DNA from: Phytophthora colocasiae
Taxonomy: Eukaryota; Oomycota; Peronosporomycetes; Peronosporales; Peronosporaceae
Assembly (NCBI GenBank): GCA_018806915.1
Contig: JAGKQI010000075.1
Coordinates: forward strand, 1-64,000
Direction: 5' to 3'
DNA: 64,000 nt
Position numbers and translations under genes: made by a program. The notes under the pieces were generated by a model. It saw nothing but the letters and a program-made list of their open reading frames with translations, did no database searches and had not been told where the DNA came from. Below, one piece after another: positions 38,111-48,329 of the stretch. Each line of letters begins with the position of its first letter. Within the stretch, counting starts at the first letter, position 1.

Positions 38111-39619
38111 TGTGGTGGAGCGGATCTGGCCAAAATCTGGTTGAGGCCGATCGCGATCGCCACTTGCGCCCAGACACCGACTAACGGAGGGTCCCCGATG
38201 ATCCGTGATCTTGCTGCGTGTAGTGTTCACCTTGTGTACCCGTCGGTAGGCGGGTTACGCTCTTCCAGGTGACTTCTGAAGATGTCTTGGGACGAGAAGA
38301 ATGTCTTGGGTGACGCAGGGGTGGTGAGATAGCGTGGGAATGCTTCACTCTACCTCGGAGGGGTTGATCCGGGTCACAGGCGAGTTCTCGAGCCTTGATC
38401 CGGTCGCCTGGTCTTCGATCCAGGTCTTCCAAAGGTCCAATGTTGGGGATCTGGTCCCTTCCTTTACGATGCTTGCCGCTTCCTATAGCGGGGGTCTCGA
38501 TGGGTTGAGAGTCGACGGGATCGTCCAGCCTAGCAGCCAATTCCTTCCGATCCGTAATAAGCACTTAAAGGATAGATCACTAGATAGGGTAAAACTGGCC
38601 AATGTATTATCCAGAATTAACCTCTATGCTAGATCTCTTCTCCTTACCTTCCTGGTGCTGGTGGGCCAATGTAATTCCCGGTTCCAGTCTTGGACGAAGG
38701 CACTTGTGAGGTCCAGAGCAAATTCGATTCTGTTTATGGTTATTCCTATGCCTACTAGTCCCATCCTCATCTGCTATCCTACGATCACCTGACACCCGGC
38801 TACACAGCTGCTCTTCCGATCTTCGATCTCGATCCCCCCTAACCCTTGATCGCGATCTCGATCATCGATCTCGGTCATCGATCTCGATCATCGATCTCGA
38901 TCATCGATCTCGGTCATCGATCTCGGTCATCGATCTTGATCATCGATCTCGAACTTGATGTGCGATCTTGACCAGCAGTCTTGATCGGCTATCCTGAACA
39001 ACGACCTTGATCAGAAATCTTCTCGCTTGATCTAGTATCCCCGTGTTGTCGATAGTCAAGATCGTGATCTTCCTGAACTTGAACATCGCTCCCTCGTGCG
39101 ACCGATGCTGCCGCCATTGTTCGGACTGGAAATCTCCTCTCGGCATGATCCCTGCATGGCTGCCTCCTCGGGCACTCCTTGAATCTCCTTCGGCTTAACA
39201 CAGTGTGTAACGTCACTGATCTTGTGCGATTCACGCTGATCGCTGGATATCGGCTCCTTTCTCGGCGGCATCTCACGATCAGGTCGTTATCGATCCACAG
39301 CAGATCGTGCCTGTCCCGATCGTGCCTGCCCCGATCTGCCGCCGCTTTGGCCCCCTTCTCCCTGGTGCTGAGCCACTACGTGAGACCTTACGGTGGGGTT
39401 CTCTGATCGCTTAGTCCCACTCGATCAAGACGCCGTCCATCATCCACTCGCGGAGAGATCAAGACGATTATCGACCCGGGTCCATTCGTTAGCCGTCGTT
39501 CGCGCAATCTGGGGTCATCTACCGGTATCTTGCTACGCCAGTGGCCCCTGTCGCTTGATCCGACTCTCTCCGGGCCTGACGTTGCCTTTTCTCGGATTTC
39601 TTATTCGCGCTTCACCACA
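38111..39619 (-). mobile_element. 3' LTR of element A
   Basis: It begins TGTGGTGGAGCGG (plus strand) and ends CTTCACCACA, so its termini form the inverted repeat TGTGGTG/CACCACA. It contains a GATC-rich microsatellite and, at 38810-38822, the 13-mer GCTCTTCCGATCT. Confidence 0.93.
38823..38950. repeat. 12-bp GATC microsatellite in the A LTR
   Basis: Units of ATCGATCTCGRTC are repeated, with GATC every six bases on average. The 5' LTR copy (about 51275-51430) is two units longer. Confidence 0.92.
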
Positions 39620-39633
39620 TCCGCCCCCAGCCT
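39620..39633 (-). promoter_or_regulatory. polypurine tract of element A
   Basis: The minus strand reads AGGCTGGGGGCGGA directly before the TGTGGTG end of the 3' LTR. It defines the element's orientation together with the PBS at 50541. Confidence 0.8.
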
Positions 39634-39744
39634 GCAAGTTGGTCCGTCTCGGTCCACTTCAGGTCTCATTCTCCAATCTTCTGTCCAAGGCACAAGTAAC
39701 CCAACAGTACCTCGACCACCATCACCCGACTTTCTCCGGCCTCC

Positions 39745-42477
39745 ATGAGTCAACAAGGAAGTGATCCTGGGAGCGACTACCTGCCTACACCTCCCGACTC
39801 CCCAAGATCTCCTGATGGTCCGCCATCTCCCCACTCCGACATCTCGCGACGTTCGTCGGGTCCGGCTCCAGACCCAGCGCGCCCGTTTCCATCCGACGAG
39901 ACTGGGCCCTTGCCGGGCGACCCAGGGCGGGATCGCCTGGTGCACGAACGTGATCAGTTGAGTCGTGACGTCATGGAGCTTCGGGCTCATGTTGACGGAG
40001 CGGTTCCGGGCGGATCAACAGGACGAGATCGCACGCCTGGAGCACGAGATCGCAGCCTTCGTAGAGGAAGCCTCTGATCTCGACGGATTGCGCGTGCAGA
40101 TTCACCAGCTCCGATCGGAGCGCGACGAGTTCGCGCGGCGTCTCAACTCTGTCCAGGCGGACCTAGATCGAGCCACAGAGGACCGGGATCGTTTGACTGA
40201 CGAGATGGAGCAAGCCACTAACGAGATCCAAGATCTCCAGGCGGAAGCCCGGATCCATGCTTGCGATCTGGCTGAGGCGAAGCAAGATTCCGTCACCGCC
40301 AAGGCCAGCTACAACCGGATCTCGGCTGATCTCGCGCATCTCCAACTGGATTCCAGCTCCACGCCTTCGACCGGGGCTCCCACCCGATTGGCTCTGGCTG
40401 AGCGAGATCGAGCCTTGGCGACCGCTTCCCTGACCAACACTGCTGCTGAACGCGACCGGAGCCTCGATCAACTCGCCCATACTAACTCCGAACTGAACCG
40501 AGTCACTTCGGAGCGGGATCGCCTACTCGCGGAAAGAGACCAAGCGTTCGCAGATCGCGACAGAGCACAGACGGATCTCAGCACCGAGCGACAGCGATCC
40601 ACTCGTCTAGGTACGCATGTAGTCTAGATCCCCCTCCACCTGACCACAATCACTCACATTCTGCTTGCCGTAGAGGATGATCTGACCGGTACCCATGCCG
40701 AAGTGCAGGAGTTAGAAGCAAGTCTTCAAACATTGCAGGAGAACTACGATCAGGCAGAAGATGACGTATGGGCGACCACCAACGTCCTGACCGAAATGGT
40801 TTCTCGGCTCCGCGCCGCTCAGGATGAACGGGGGGTCAAACGCGCTCTCAGCCCACCCCCATCTCCCGCTACATCGCCCCCGCACAAGGCTTCGCGGACG
40901 GAGCCTCCTCCGACCGATCACGATGCGGCCACACCCGATGTCCCCGCTAGAGACCAACCTGGTGGCCAGACCCAGGCGACCGAGCCCGAAGAGAAGAACG
41001 AGGAAGGCCCAGACCTCTTCGATCTGGGTCCTGAACCCGCGATCCCGACTGGGCCGGATGCGGAGGAAACAGATCGCACCCAGGCCACCTCGCAAGTGAC
41101 CGCGGAAGCACTGCCCCCCGAAGAAGGGCGGCTCAAATCGGTCCAAACGCAAACCCGATCCGGAGCATGACGATGACGAAGAGGATTCTGGCGCTGGATC
41201 CGACGACGCTCTTCGGGCTATGGTACTCCGATCGCTGTCGTGGCACCGTCGGCACGGAAATCCTCCTCCGGCATCCGATGATCAAGGGGGCCCCGCTCCC
41301 CAGACGCCTCCGGCGCAGCCGACACCTCCGGGGGGTGGTTCTCCACAGACCCCGATCACTTCTCCTCAGGGATCCCCGATGGGTAGTCCAGCCGGCGGGA
41401 GCCCCCCCTGGTGGGGGATCTCCGGGTGGCGGCTCTCCCGGTGGCTCGCCGCGCCCCCAGCTGAATCCTCCTCTGTTCGCGATCAGCTCGTCCATTCCCG
41501 GGTATGCGAACGTCCGGCAGTTCGCGGCTGGTGATGTCTTCCCGTGGGATCCGCTCTTCGTCGGAACTTTGGCGATCGTTGGTATGATCCTCTCCACACT
41601 GTCCAAGAGGTTGCTGCTACCTCCCGGGTTCCTCTACCCGGCGAGATCTCCGGCTAATCGACCTCCCCGAGCCGGGGTCGGTTGGTTAGCCAACCTGATC
41701 ACTGGGCCCAACGTGCGGGCTACCCGACCTTGGGAGGCGCTCCGCAACCGACCGGCCCCCTTCACCTTCGATCTCGGTCTACATCGTCGTGCTGGAACTC
41801 CGCTGGGGCAGATCGCGGATGCTTACGCCGCCTACGAGTCGGATCACCTGCAGGCCTACTGGGAATCGACCCATTATCTCGAGATCACGAAGGGGATGTA
41901 TGAAGCCGATCCTGATCTTCATCGGTACTACCTCGAACGTCGGCAACGGCGTAGCCGCACCGGAGAACGTTGGCGGCAGCTGTTGGGGCGACTCCTGCCC
42001 ATGATGCGTGCGATGTGGGCGGACATTGATCTTCTGCTCGATCCCTACTTCCTGCACTTCCCCACTATCCGTGATCAGGTACACTGGTATCCCGGATCGG
42101 TCTCCCGAATGGCCAACCTGGTTCAACCGACTCTGAACCGACCGGAGCCCACCGATCTAATCTCTGCGTTGGCTGAATGTGACCAAGAGGACCATTGGCG
42201 CAATCATTACCGCGAACGACCGGCAGACCACCCGCCTCGGCAGATCCCACGGCTCGAAAACAAAAGTTCAATCCGCCTGCTCCGCCTACACGTCCTGGCA
42301 CTCCTTGATCTCGCGATCCCGGTCAGTCCGAGCGTTATCATCCAAGCATGGGGTCGATCGGCTACATGTTCTTCATCCCGATCCGTAGTGTCACCACGCG
42401 ATCCCGTATCTTCTTTTCAATTCCACGTAATTTTCCAACTCCAAAGATCCGCGTTCCTCTCCATACTCGCTCCATAG
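39745..42477 (+). CDS. antisense gene of element A (coiled-coil protein, spliced)
   Basis: The gene lies on the plus strand between the 3' LTR and the end of pol, opposite to gag-pol. It starts at ATG 39745 (MSQQGSDPGSD), 112 bp from the polypurine tract. Domains in order: Pro/Ser-rich N-terminus, a long coiled coil full of ERDR/ERDQ heptads (about 39920-40610), a 63-bp GT-AG intron (40611-40673, phase 1) whose removal joins STRL to EDDLTGTH in frame, the end of the coiled coil, a KRALSPPPSP basic/Pro patch, an acidic patch, a Gly/Pro/Ser-rich linker and a C-terminal domain of about 300 residues with PWEALRNR...LHRR...QAYWEST at 41728-41871. One-base shifts are needed near 40005, 41140 and 41395, two of them in G or C runs. 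The ERDR coiled coil and Asp/Glu codons share the GATC-rich texture of the element. The C-terminal motif matches that of the B antisense gene. It is not a gag I recognise; function unknown. Confidence 0.75.
40611..40673 (+). other. intron of the antisense gene in element A
   Basis: GTACGCATG...CTTGCCGTAG, 63 bp, contains an in-frame TAG, and its removal keeps the coiled-coil frame. Its size matches the piggyBac introns (59 and 68 bp) and the B antisense intron (61 bp). Confidence 0.78.
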
Positions 42478-42668
42478 TTCCGATCCTCATTTAACATCTT
42501 CGAAATCTCCACACCTTCCTTCCAATCACTCCGGTTTCACATGCATATACAAGAAAAATATAAAATCTCCACGAAAAATATAAAATCTCCACATCCGATC
42601 CAGATAGACATCCAGATCTGCATCCGCGATCTCGGCGTTGTGACCTGGTCACGTCGCCCTCTTCGCGT
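42478..42668. terminator. gap between convergent antisense gene and pol ends
   Basis: The two genes converge here with about 190 bp between their stops. It contains two direct copies of GAAAAATATAAAATCTCCAC, AT-rich against a GC-rich background; AATATAAA resembles a weak polyadenylation signal. A role in ending one or both transcripts is a guess. Confidence 0.3.
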
Positions 42669-43420
42669 CTACACCTCTTCGTGCGACTGCACCACGCCAA
42701 ACCGATTTCGGTTAGCATGATCACGTAGGAACGCGCTCAGTATGGCTCCACAGTTAAGATCAGCTTCGTCAACCCAGGTCGGCTCATCATAACCGACCCA
42801 GTGCACCAGGAATTCACGATAGATCCGGCCGTAGCGAGTTCGTTTCCCACTTCGCATATCCGAGATTCGTTCGACCTCGTACTCATCGGCGTCCAGATCT
42901 GGGACCCAACTGTCCTCCGGAAGGAGGATCTCATCGAAATCGAGCCAATCTGCTTCATCCACCGTCAACTCGATCCGCGGTCGATCTGGAAAATTCCGTA
43001 CCAGCTTTAGCTTAGAAACATGGACCACTGGGAAGATGTGGTAATCAGATCCCGCGATCTCCAGCTTGATCGTGAATTCGTTGAGCTTCTCGGCAACACG
43101 GAACGGGCCGTGCCAAAGGTGAGCGAGTTTACGGGCATATCCTTCCTTCACACGATCTAGATACAGCCAAACTCGTGATCCAGCTTCGATCTGATGCGGA
43201 TCGACATCCTCATTGTGCCGATCGGCTCGGTCTGCAATCGCCTCTCGTAGCCTAGCGTTGACCTGTTCTCGCGACTGCTGGTAGTATCTCTGAACCCGAT
43301 ATCTCCACCGTCTTGGATCGCGATCGTGGCGTCTGGTCGATCCGATCGGGATCGTTGCTTCCAACGTCGATCTCGGATCCCATCTGTGTACCAAGTAGTG
43401 AGGGTATCTCCCCGAACCCG
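42669..43420 (-). pseudogene. element A integrase C-terminus and chromodomain
   Basis: The minus-strand frame 43394-42669 contains the integrase C-terminal barrel region (SRVWLYLDRVKEGYARKLAH, GPFRVAEKLNEFTIKLE, HVSKLKLV) and ends with a chromodomain: EYEVERISDMRSGK, then REFLVHWVGYDEPTWVDEAD, in about the last 70 residues. Chromodomains bind methylated histone tails and guide integration into heterochromatin in known chromodomain elements; the satellite-rich surroundings fit this but do not prove it. It is separated from the integrase core by a one-base frameshift near 43410. Confidence 0.85.
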
Positions 43421-44440
43421 GTCGTGAGCCGTGTTAATAGCGAACGTCAGTCTCTCCGCATATTCATCCCAGTCCTTCTGATCGAGATCTTGAACGTACA
43501 TCTTGATCGCCCTAGTCGCAGTTTGCACCATCCGTTCTGCAGTCCCATTGGCTTGTGGCCGGTAGGCCATCGTCGCCCGTTGTCGCTGCCCCAGGATCTT
43601 ATTGAACGATCTGAAGAAGTCGGACATGAAACCTGGTTCTCGATCGTGCCTGATCATCTCGCTAGCACCAAATCTGCGGAACACGCATTCTTCATAGGAT
43701 TCTGCGACGGTCTGGGCTGATCGGGAGGAACTGGCCTTCGCGATCACATATCCCGTGAACAGATCTACCCAGATCAGTAGTTCGGTGTTACCTTTGTTAG
43801 ATCTGGGTAGGGAGGGTATGTGATCCATCGCTATGATCTGGAATGGGTATGTCGCTTGCAGATTCCCCGGCGACTCGCCCCGGATCGTGGGCCTCCCCTT
43901 TCCAGTCTCACAGTCTACACACTCGCCTACGTATCGCTGCACGCTCCGATATAATCCCCTCCAGTGGAAATGATCTCGGATCCGCTGATAAGTGCGTCCG
44001 ATCCCTTGATGTCCCCCTTCCAGAGTCGTATGGTAGTGGTGGAGGACATCCTGCTGTAGCGTTTCTGGAACTACAAGCCTCATCAGGCGATCGCGATCAC
44101 CATTTGATCCCGGCCCTGGTGGGCAGTAGAACAGCAGATCTTGTTCATCTACCTCGTACTCGGAGGCGATCTTGGCGTAGGATCCAGATTCGGCTTGAGT
44201 AAGATCCGCGATCTGCCCAGCCAGGTACTTCTTTAGTCCGGCGATCCAGACCTCCTCGTCCTGGGCGCGCCTGATCCGATCAACCCGCATCTCCCGGATC
44301 AGTTCTTCTCGCAGGACAGCGGCACCAGGTCGCGCTCGGGCTGCACGCGTGGCTACTGCCGACACTCTCACAGTTCGATCTTCAACTTGAGGGACCAACA
44401 CCTCGTTAAGCCGATTCAGGGTGATCAGATCGCACCGATC
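43400..44440 (-). pseudogene. element A integrase core
   Basis: The frame contains the zinc-binding region (HHYHTTLEGGHQGIGRTYQ, ending CVDC) and an rve core with the DDE residues in IIAMDHIPSLPR, EMIRHDREPGF and GTAERMVQTATR. This enzyme inserts the cDNA into the genome. The core is complete in one frame; the break comes after INTAHDRVRGDT, where the C-terminal part continues in another frame. Confidence 0.88.
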
Positions 44441-45440
44441 TGCCTCATCGTGGACTTCGATCGCGCTTCCTCGCTGCAGCGCGGCACTCGCCAAGCTATC
44501 TGCGCTCCCATTCCAGTCTCTCTTCACATGGACAAGCTCATGATCTCCCCAATTCCGTAAGTGATCTAGCACCTTCTATTTCAGTAACGTCAATCCTGGC
44601 GCCTTACAGTCGATCTCGCCCCGGACTTGTCGGATCACTAGGTTCGAATCGCCGCAAATTACCAGTCGGCGGCGTTCCAACTGTGCGATCATACTGAGAC
44701 CCAGCAAGAGTCCACGGTATTCCGCTTCATTGACAGTAAGGCTCTCCGCATAGTCTGATCTAGCCCTGATCACTTTCCACTCCGGCAAACTCCACACGAT
44801 CGCACTGAAAGCGCCCCCTCCTCGTTTCACGCGTGCCGATCCGTCGAAACTTATGACCCACAGCTCTTCATCTGGGACTACGGTGGGGATTGGCATCTGG
44901 ATCCGACGTTTTGGTTCCTTCCGTGGCGCGATCGCGATCAGGGCTTCGTCGATCTCCGATCTAGGCGTTATATTAGCTGCGATCGCCCCCAGTATTTCAT
45001 CCTCTCCCTTCGTACACTTCGTGATCTCGAGTGTCCATGGGGATAGGAGGGCAGACCATTGCCCCAGACGTCCTTGGAGGCCGGCAGACTTAAACAGCCA
45101 GGCAAGCGTGGAATGTCGGGTTAGGACCTTGATCCGACGTCCCACCAACAAGGTGTAGTGTAGATCCAAGATCCGAAGCAAAGCCAACACCTCCTTTTCG
45201 GCAACATTATAATTCAGCTCGTTCGTCTTCAAGGTTCGGCTGGCAAACGCGACCGGGTGGTAGATCTGTTCGTGTTCCTGCATTAGTGCGGCGGAAATCG
45301 CCCAGTCACTAGCATACACGATCACCACGGGCAATTTCGTCATGTCAAAATGACGGAGGATCGGGGTCGACGCGATCTTGGCTTTCAAGGCTGTAAACGC
45401 CCTGTATGCCCTACCCCACCTCTCGTCGCCAGTCTTTAGG
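44440..45440 (-). pseudogene. element A RNase H and second (archaeal/plant-like) RNase H
   Basis: The usual gypsy RNase H follows RT (VVIVYASDWAISAALMQ, then NYNVAEKEVLALL and LTRHSTLAWL). About 130 residues later a second RNase H domain begins, with catalytic positions visible in ISFDGSARVKRGGGAF, TVNEAEYRGLLLG, ICGDSNLVIRQV and DWNGSADSLA (a D-E-D-D set). A single TAG (44576-44578) lies between LTLLK and KVLDHLRNW in the second domain. Acquisition of such a second RNase H is described for oomycete Chronos and Archon elements. Confidence 0.85.
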
Positions 45441-46840
45441 CCCTGGTTGGCTTCGATCTCGCTTGAGACATCGCCCCCAAGTCAGGATCCGGTGCACTAC
45501 CCCTTTGAGTCGGGATATCTAGCGATCCATCTTGATTCGAGTTAAGCGCGACGGGATCTCGAGTGATTGGGGCCATTCTGTCCATGATCTTTCGTAGGTC
45601 TGGTCGCTGCTTCAGTTCCGCGAACTCCACCTCACGTAGTTCATACAGGACCGATGCATAGATCACGTAATCCTCGATGAACCGACTATAGTAATTCAAA
45701 CTTCCAAGGAACGATTGCATGGATCGGAGTGATCCAGGGAATGGTAGATCCGTCAGAGACTTCAGGTCCTTCGGGTTTGCCTCCAATCCATCGATCGACA
45801 CTTTGTGTCCGAGATATTCCACCTTATCCATGCCCCAGAAGCTCTTTGCCACACTAATCGAGAGATTCCACTTATCACAGGCCTCCAATAGGTCCTCCAC
45901 CCGATCGCACATCTGATCCCATGATCCAGCCGTGATCAAGATATCGTCGATGTATGATCTCCGTCTAGCACCGACGGGCGACCGGGATCTTCCGGGATCC
46001 CTGATTCGAACACATCCGCAGAGCCTTCCACATCTCCGGACTGGGAGATCTTCAGAAATCCATATAGGGCATTGTTCACAAGGCGTTGATAGATCTGAGG
46101 GGCGTTCTTCAGCCCGAACGGCATGCGATTCCACTCGAAAAGGCCAAATAGAGTGATGAAAGCCGAGATCGCGCGAGCTCGATCGGTCATTGATACGACC
46201 CAGAATCCACTCGCCATGTCTAATGAACAATACCACAGAACCTTGTCAAGATCTTCTAACAGGTCATTGATCAGAGGCATCGGGTAGATCATCAGCCTTG
46301 TGAGACCGTTCACCAGCCGATAATCGATACATAGTCGGATGTCTACACCGTTCTTCTTGATGATCACCACGATCGGAGATGCCCATGGCGAGGTCGAGGG
46401 CCGGATGATCTTGGCAGCCAGGAGTCCTTTGATAAGATCCGATACTTTCTCGCGGAACTGTGGCGCCACCTTCCGGACTCGTTGTGCAATCGGCTTTGCA
46501 CCACCCACGTCGATATCGCATATAACACCCTTGGCCGCTGGAGGAAGTGCGTTTCCTTTCCCGATCAGGAGATGTCGTTTCTTCCAAATAATCTGTCGGA
46601 GTTTCTCGATCTCCTCCGGGGTAGCCGATCCTGGGTTTCCTACTTGCAGATCTTCGATCCTGACTTCTTCAGTGGTGGAGATCTGGATCTCTGGTACTAC
46701 TGCAAGGTTATCGGCTAGATCTTCGGCCGAAAAATCGCCACTTTCGTGTAAGTGGGTCTGATCGGCGTTCTCGATCCCTTCAAAAGATGTCGGATCCGGT
46801 TCATCCGTTGATTGATCACGCAGTCTATCGTCGTTGGCTG
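45436..46840 (-). pseudogene. element A reverse transcriptase
   Basis: The palm is recognisable by LLAAKIIRPSTSPWASPIVV, VDIRLCIDYRLVNG, YCSLDMASGFW, RMPFGLKNAPQIYQ and, after a one-base frameshift near 45955, the catalytic RSYIDDILITAGSW. The thumb ends with SFLGSLNYYSRFIEDY. Another one-base shift in a run of G near 45478 separates it from RNase H. It copies the element RNA into DNA. Confidence 0.9.
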
Positions 46841-47526
46841 TCAAGATCAGTGTCTTTAACCATGGGGACGGCATCGACGTCGGATACATGTTTGATCTCG
46901 ATTTGAAAATCTGGTTTTTCTGTTTTTTCCTCGATCTCTTCTTCGCATGTCCGATCTGTCCGATCTGGGGCCTGATCTGGCAAGCTCTCATTCGTCTCAG
47001 TCTCACCGCCCCCAGCTTCGCCACTCGGGGTCTTGTCGGAACTGATCGTAATCGATGGGGTATCCATGGGATCCGGTTGGGGATCGATGAGTGCGACCTT
47101 GACTTCGGCCGCATCGGTTGGTGATCGAGGTCCCAACGTCAATATTGGCGCAGGATCAGGATCGGGCTTGGTCGTTCCACCTCGGCGGAGTATGGATGGC
47201 GGCGTAACGTAGGTCGGCCGTTCGACCGACGATGGGGGGATCTCTACGGATTCCTGAGGTTCTGGTCTTGCGTCCACAGTCGCCTCCAGAGCTAGGTTCT
47301 GCCACTCCATGTAGCGCCGAGATCCGACCGACACAAACCCGGGGTATCGAGGAACTCTTTCTTGATCAAGTACCATTCCGACATGTAATCTGTGATCCAG
47401 TCGTAAAATCGTCTCGCTCAAATTCGTGATCACTAAGTACCGAGTTCGGCCGGGTCCATTTACCACTGTAGGTACCCATCGGTCGCCCCTGGTCACCCAC
47501 AATTTCTCCGTCGCCGATAATTTCAC
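46825..47526 (-). pseudogene. element A protease-RT linker
   Basis: The 233-codon frame links protease to RT and is rich in Pro, Glu, Asp and Thr (for example VEIPPSSVERPTYVTPP). Its start overlaps the end of the protease frame at the Ser-rich HRES/VKLSATEKL junction and its end overlaps the RT frame near 46840; both are one-base shifts. No catalytic motif is visible. Confidence 0.7.
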
Positions 47527-48329
47527 TCTCGATGCGGTCTCTTCGGGATATGTAGATCTTCCTCCAATTTTACCGATCTTACCTTCTCCCCGTATAATCT
47601 CTTGCGACCACTAAGTGGGATCCCCACTTCATTAGGTAAGCACATCGATCCCTTCGCGAGATCCATCCGGACCCCAGCCGGAATCATGAAGTCCATACCC
47701 AGGATCGCATCTTGCCCGGATAGATCCCCGATCCAAATATCGAAAAAGTAGACCAAGTATCCCGCAAGCGTGACCTTGATCCTCGTTCTTCCTTCGGTGG
47801 TGTACACATTATCACCGATCCCAACACACTCCTGTCTCTGACTAGTGTCAAAGTGGCACCCAATCTTACGAGCAAAGGCGGTATCCAAGATGGATACCTC
47901 GGTGCCAGTGTCCAGGAGCAAGATCGCTCTTTCATGATTGATCTTGCCTGAGATCTTGGCTTGGCGGAACCATTTTCCTGGTGCGTGGTATTTCCAATAC
48001 CCCCTGGATTCTCCTTCCTTGAGGTCCAAAGCCACTTCCGCACCAGATCGAGAGAACTCATCGATCCGGGGAAGACTCGCAATCCTAGCAGTATACGAAT
48101 GCAACTTACATGTATTACCGCCCAGATCCGAATTCTCCCTATCTTGATCTCTCGATTTCTTGTTCACATATGCATAGATGCAATACTCAGAACGCTCGGC
48201 TCGTACCGGTTTCCAAACCGGCGAGCGTCCTAGTTTAACATCTTTTCCACCTGCTCGGGGAACAGTCCGGCATGTCGGGTCGGATCGTACCACTTGCGGA
48301 TCTGGTTGTAGAATTCTTCCATGGGGCAT
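47523..48329 (-). CDS. element A aspartic protease
   Basis: A retropepsin-like domain is seen with the active site AILLLDTGTEVSILD, a flap region, and GQDAILGMDFMIPAGV. It cuts the polyprotein. The frame is minus one relative to gag and overlaps its last 100 bases, as in elements that use minus-one frameshifting. The gag stop is preceded by GTTAAAC (plus-strand 48233-48239), which is close to a slippery heptamer. Confidence 0.87.
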   Translation of the reverse strand: MPHGRILQPDPQVVRSDPTCRTVPRAGGKDVKLGRSPVWKPVRAERSEYCIYAYVNKKSRDQDRENSDLGGNTCKLHSYTARIASLPRIDEFSRSGAEVALDLKEGESRGYWKYHAPGKWFRQAKISGKINHERAILLLDTGTEVSILDTAFARKIGCHFDTSQRQECVGIGDNVYTTEGRTRIKVTLAGYLVYFFDIWIGDLSGQDAILGMDFMIPAGVRMDLAKGSMCLPNEVGIPLSGRKRLYGEKVRSVKLEEDLHIPKRPHRE

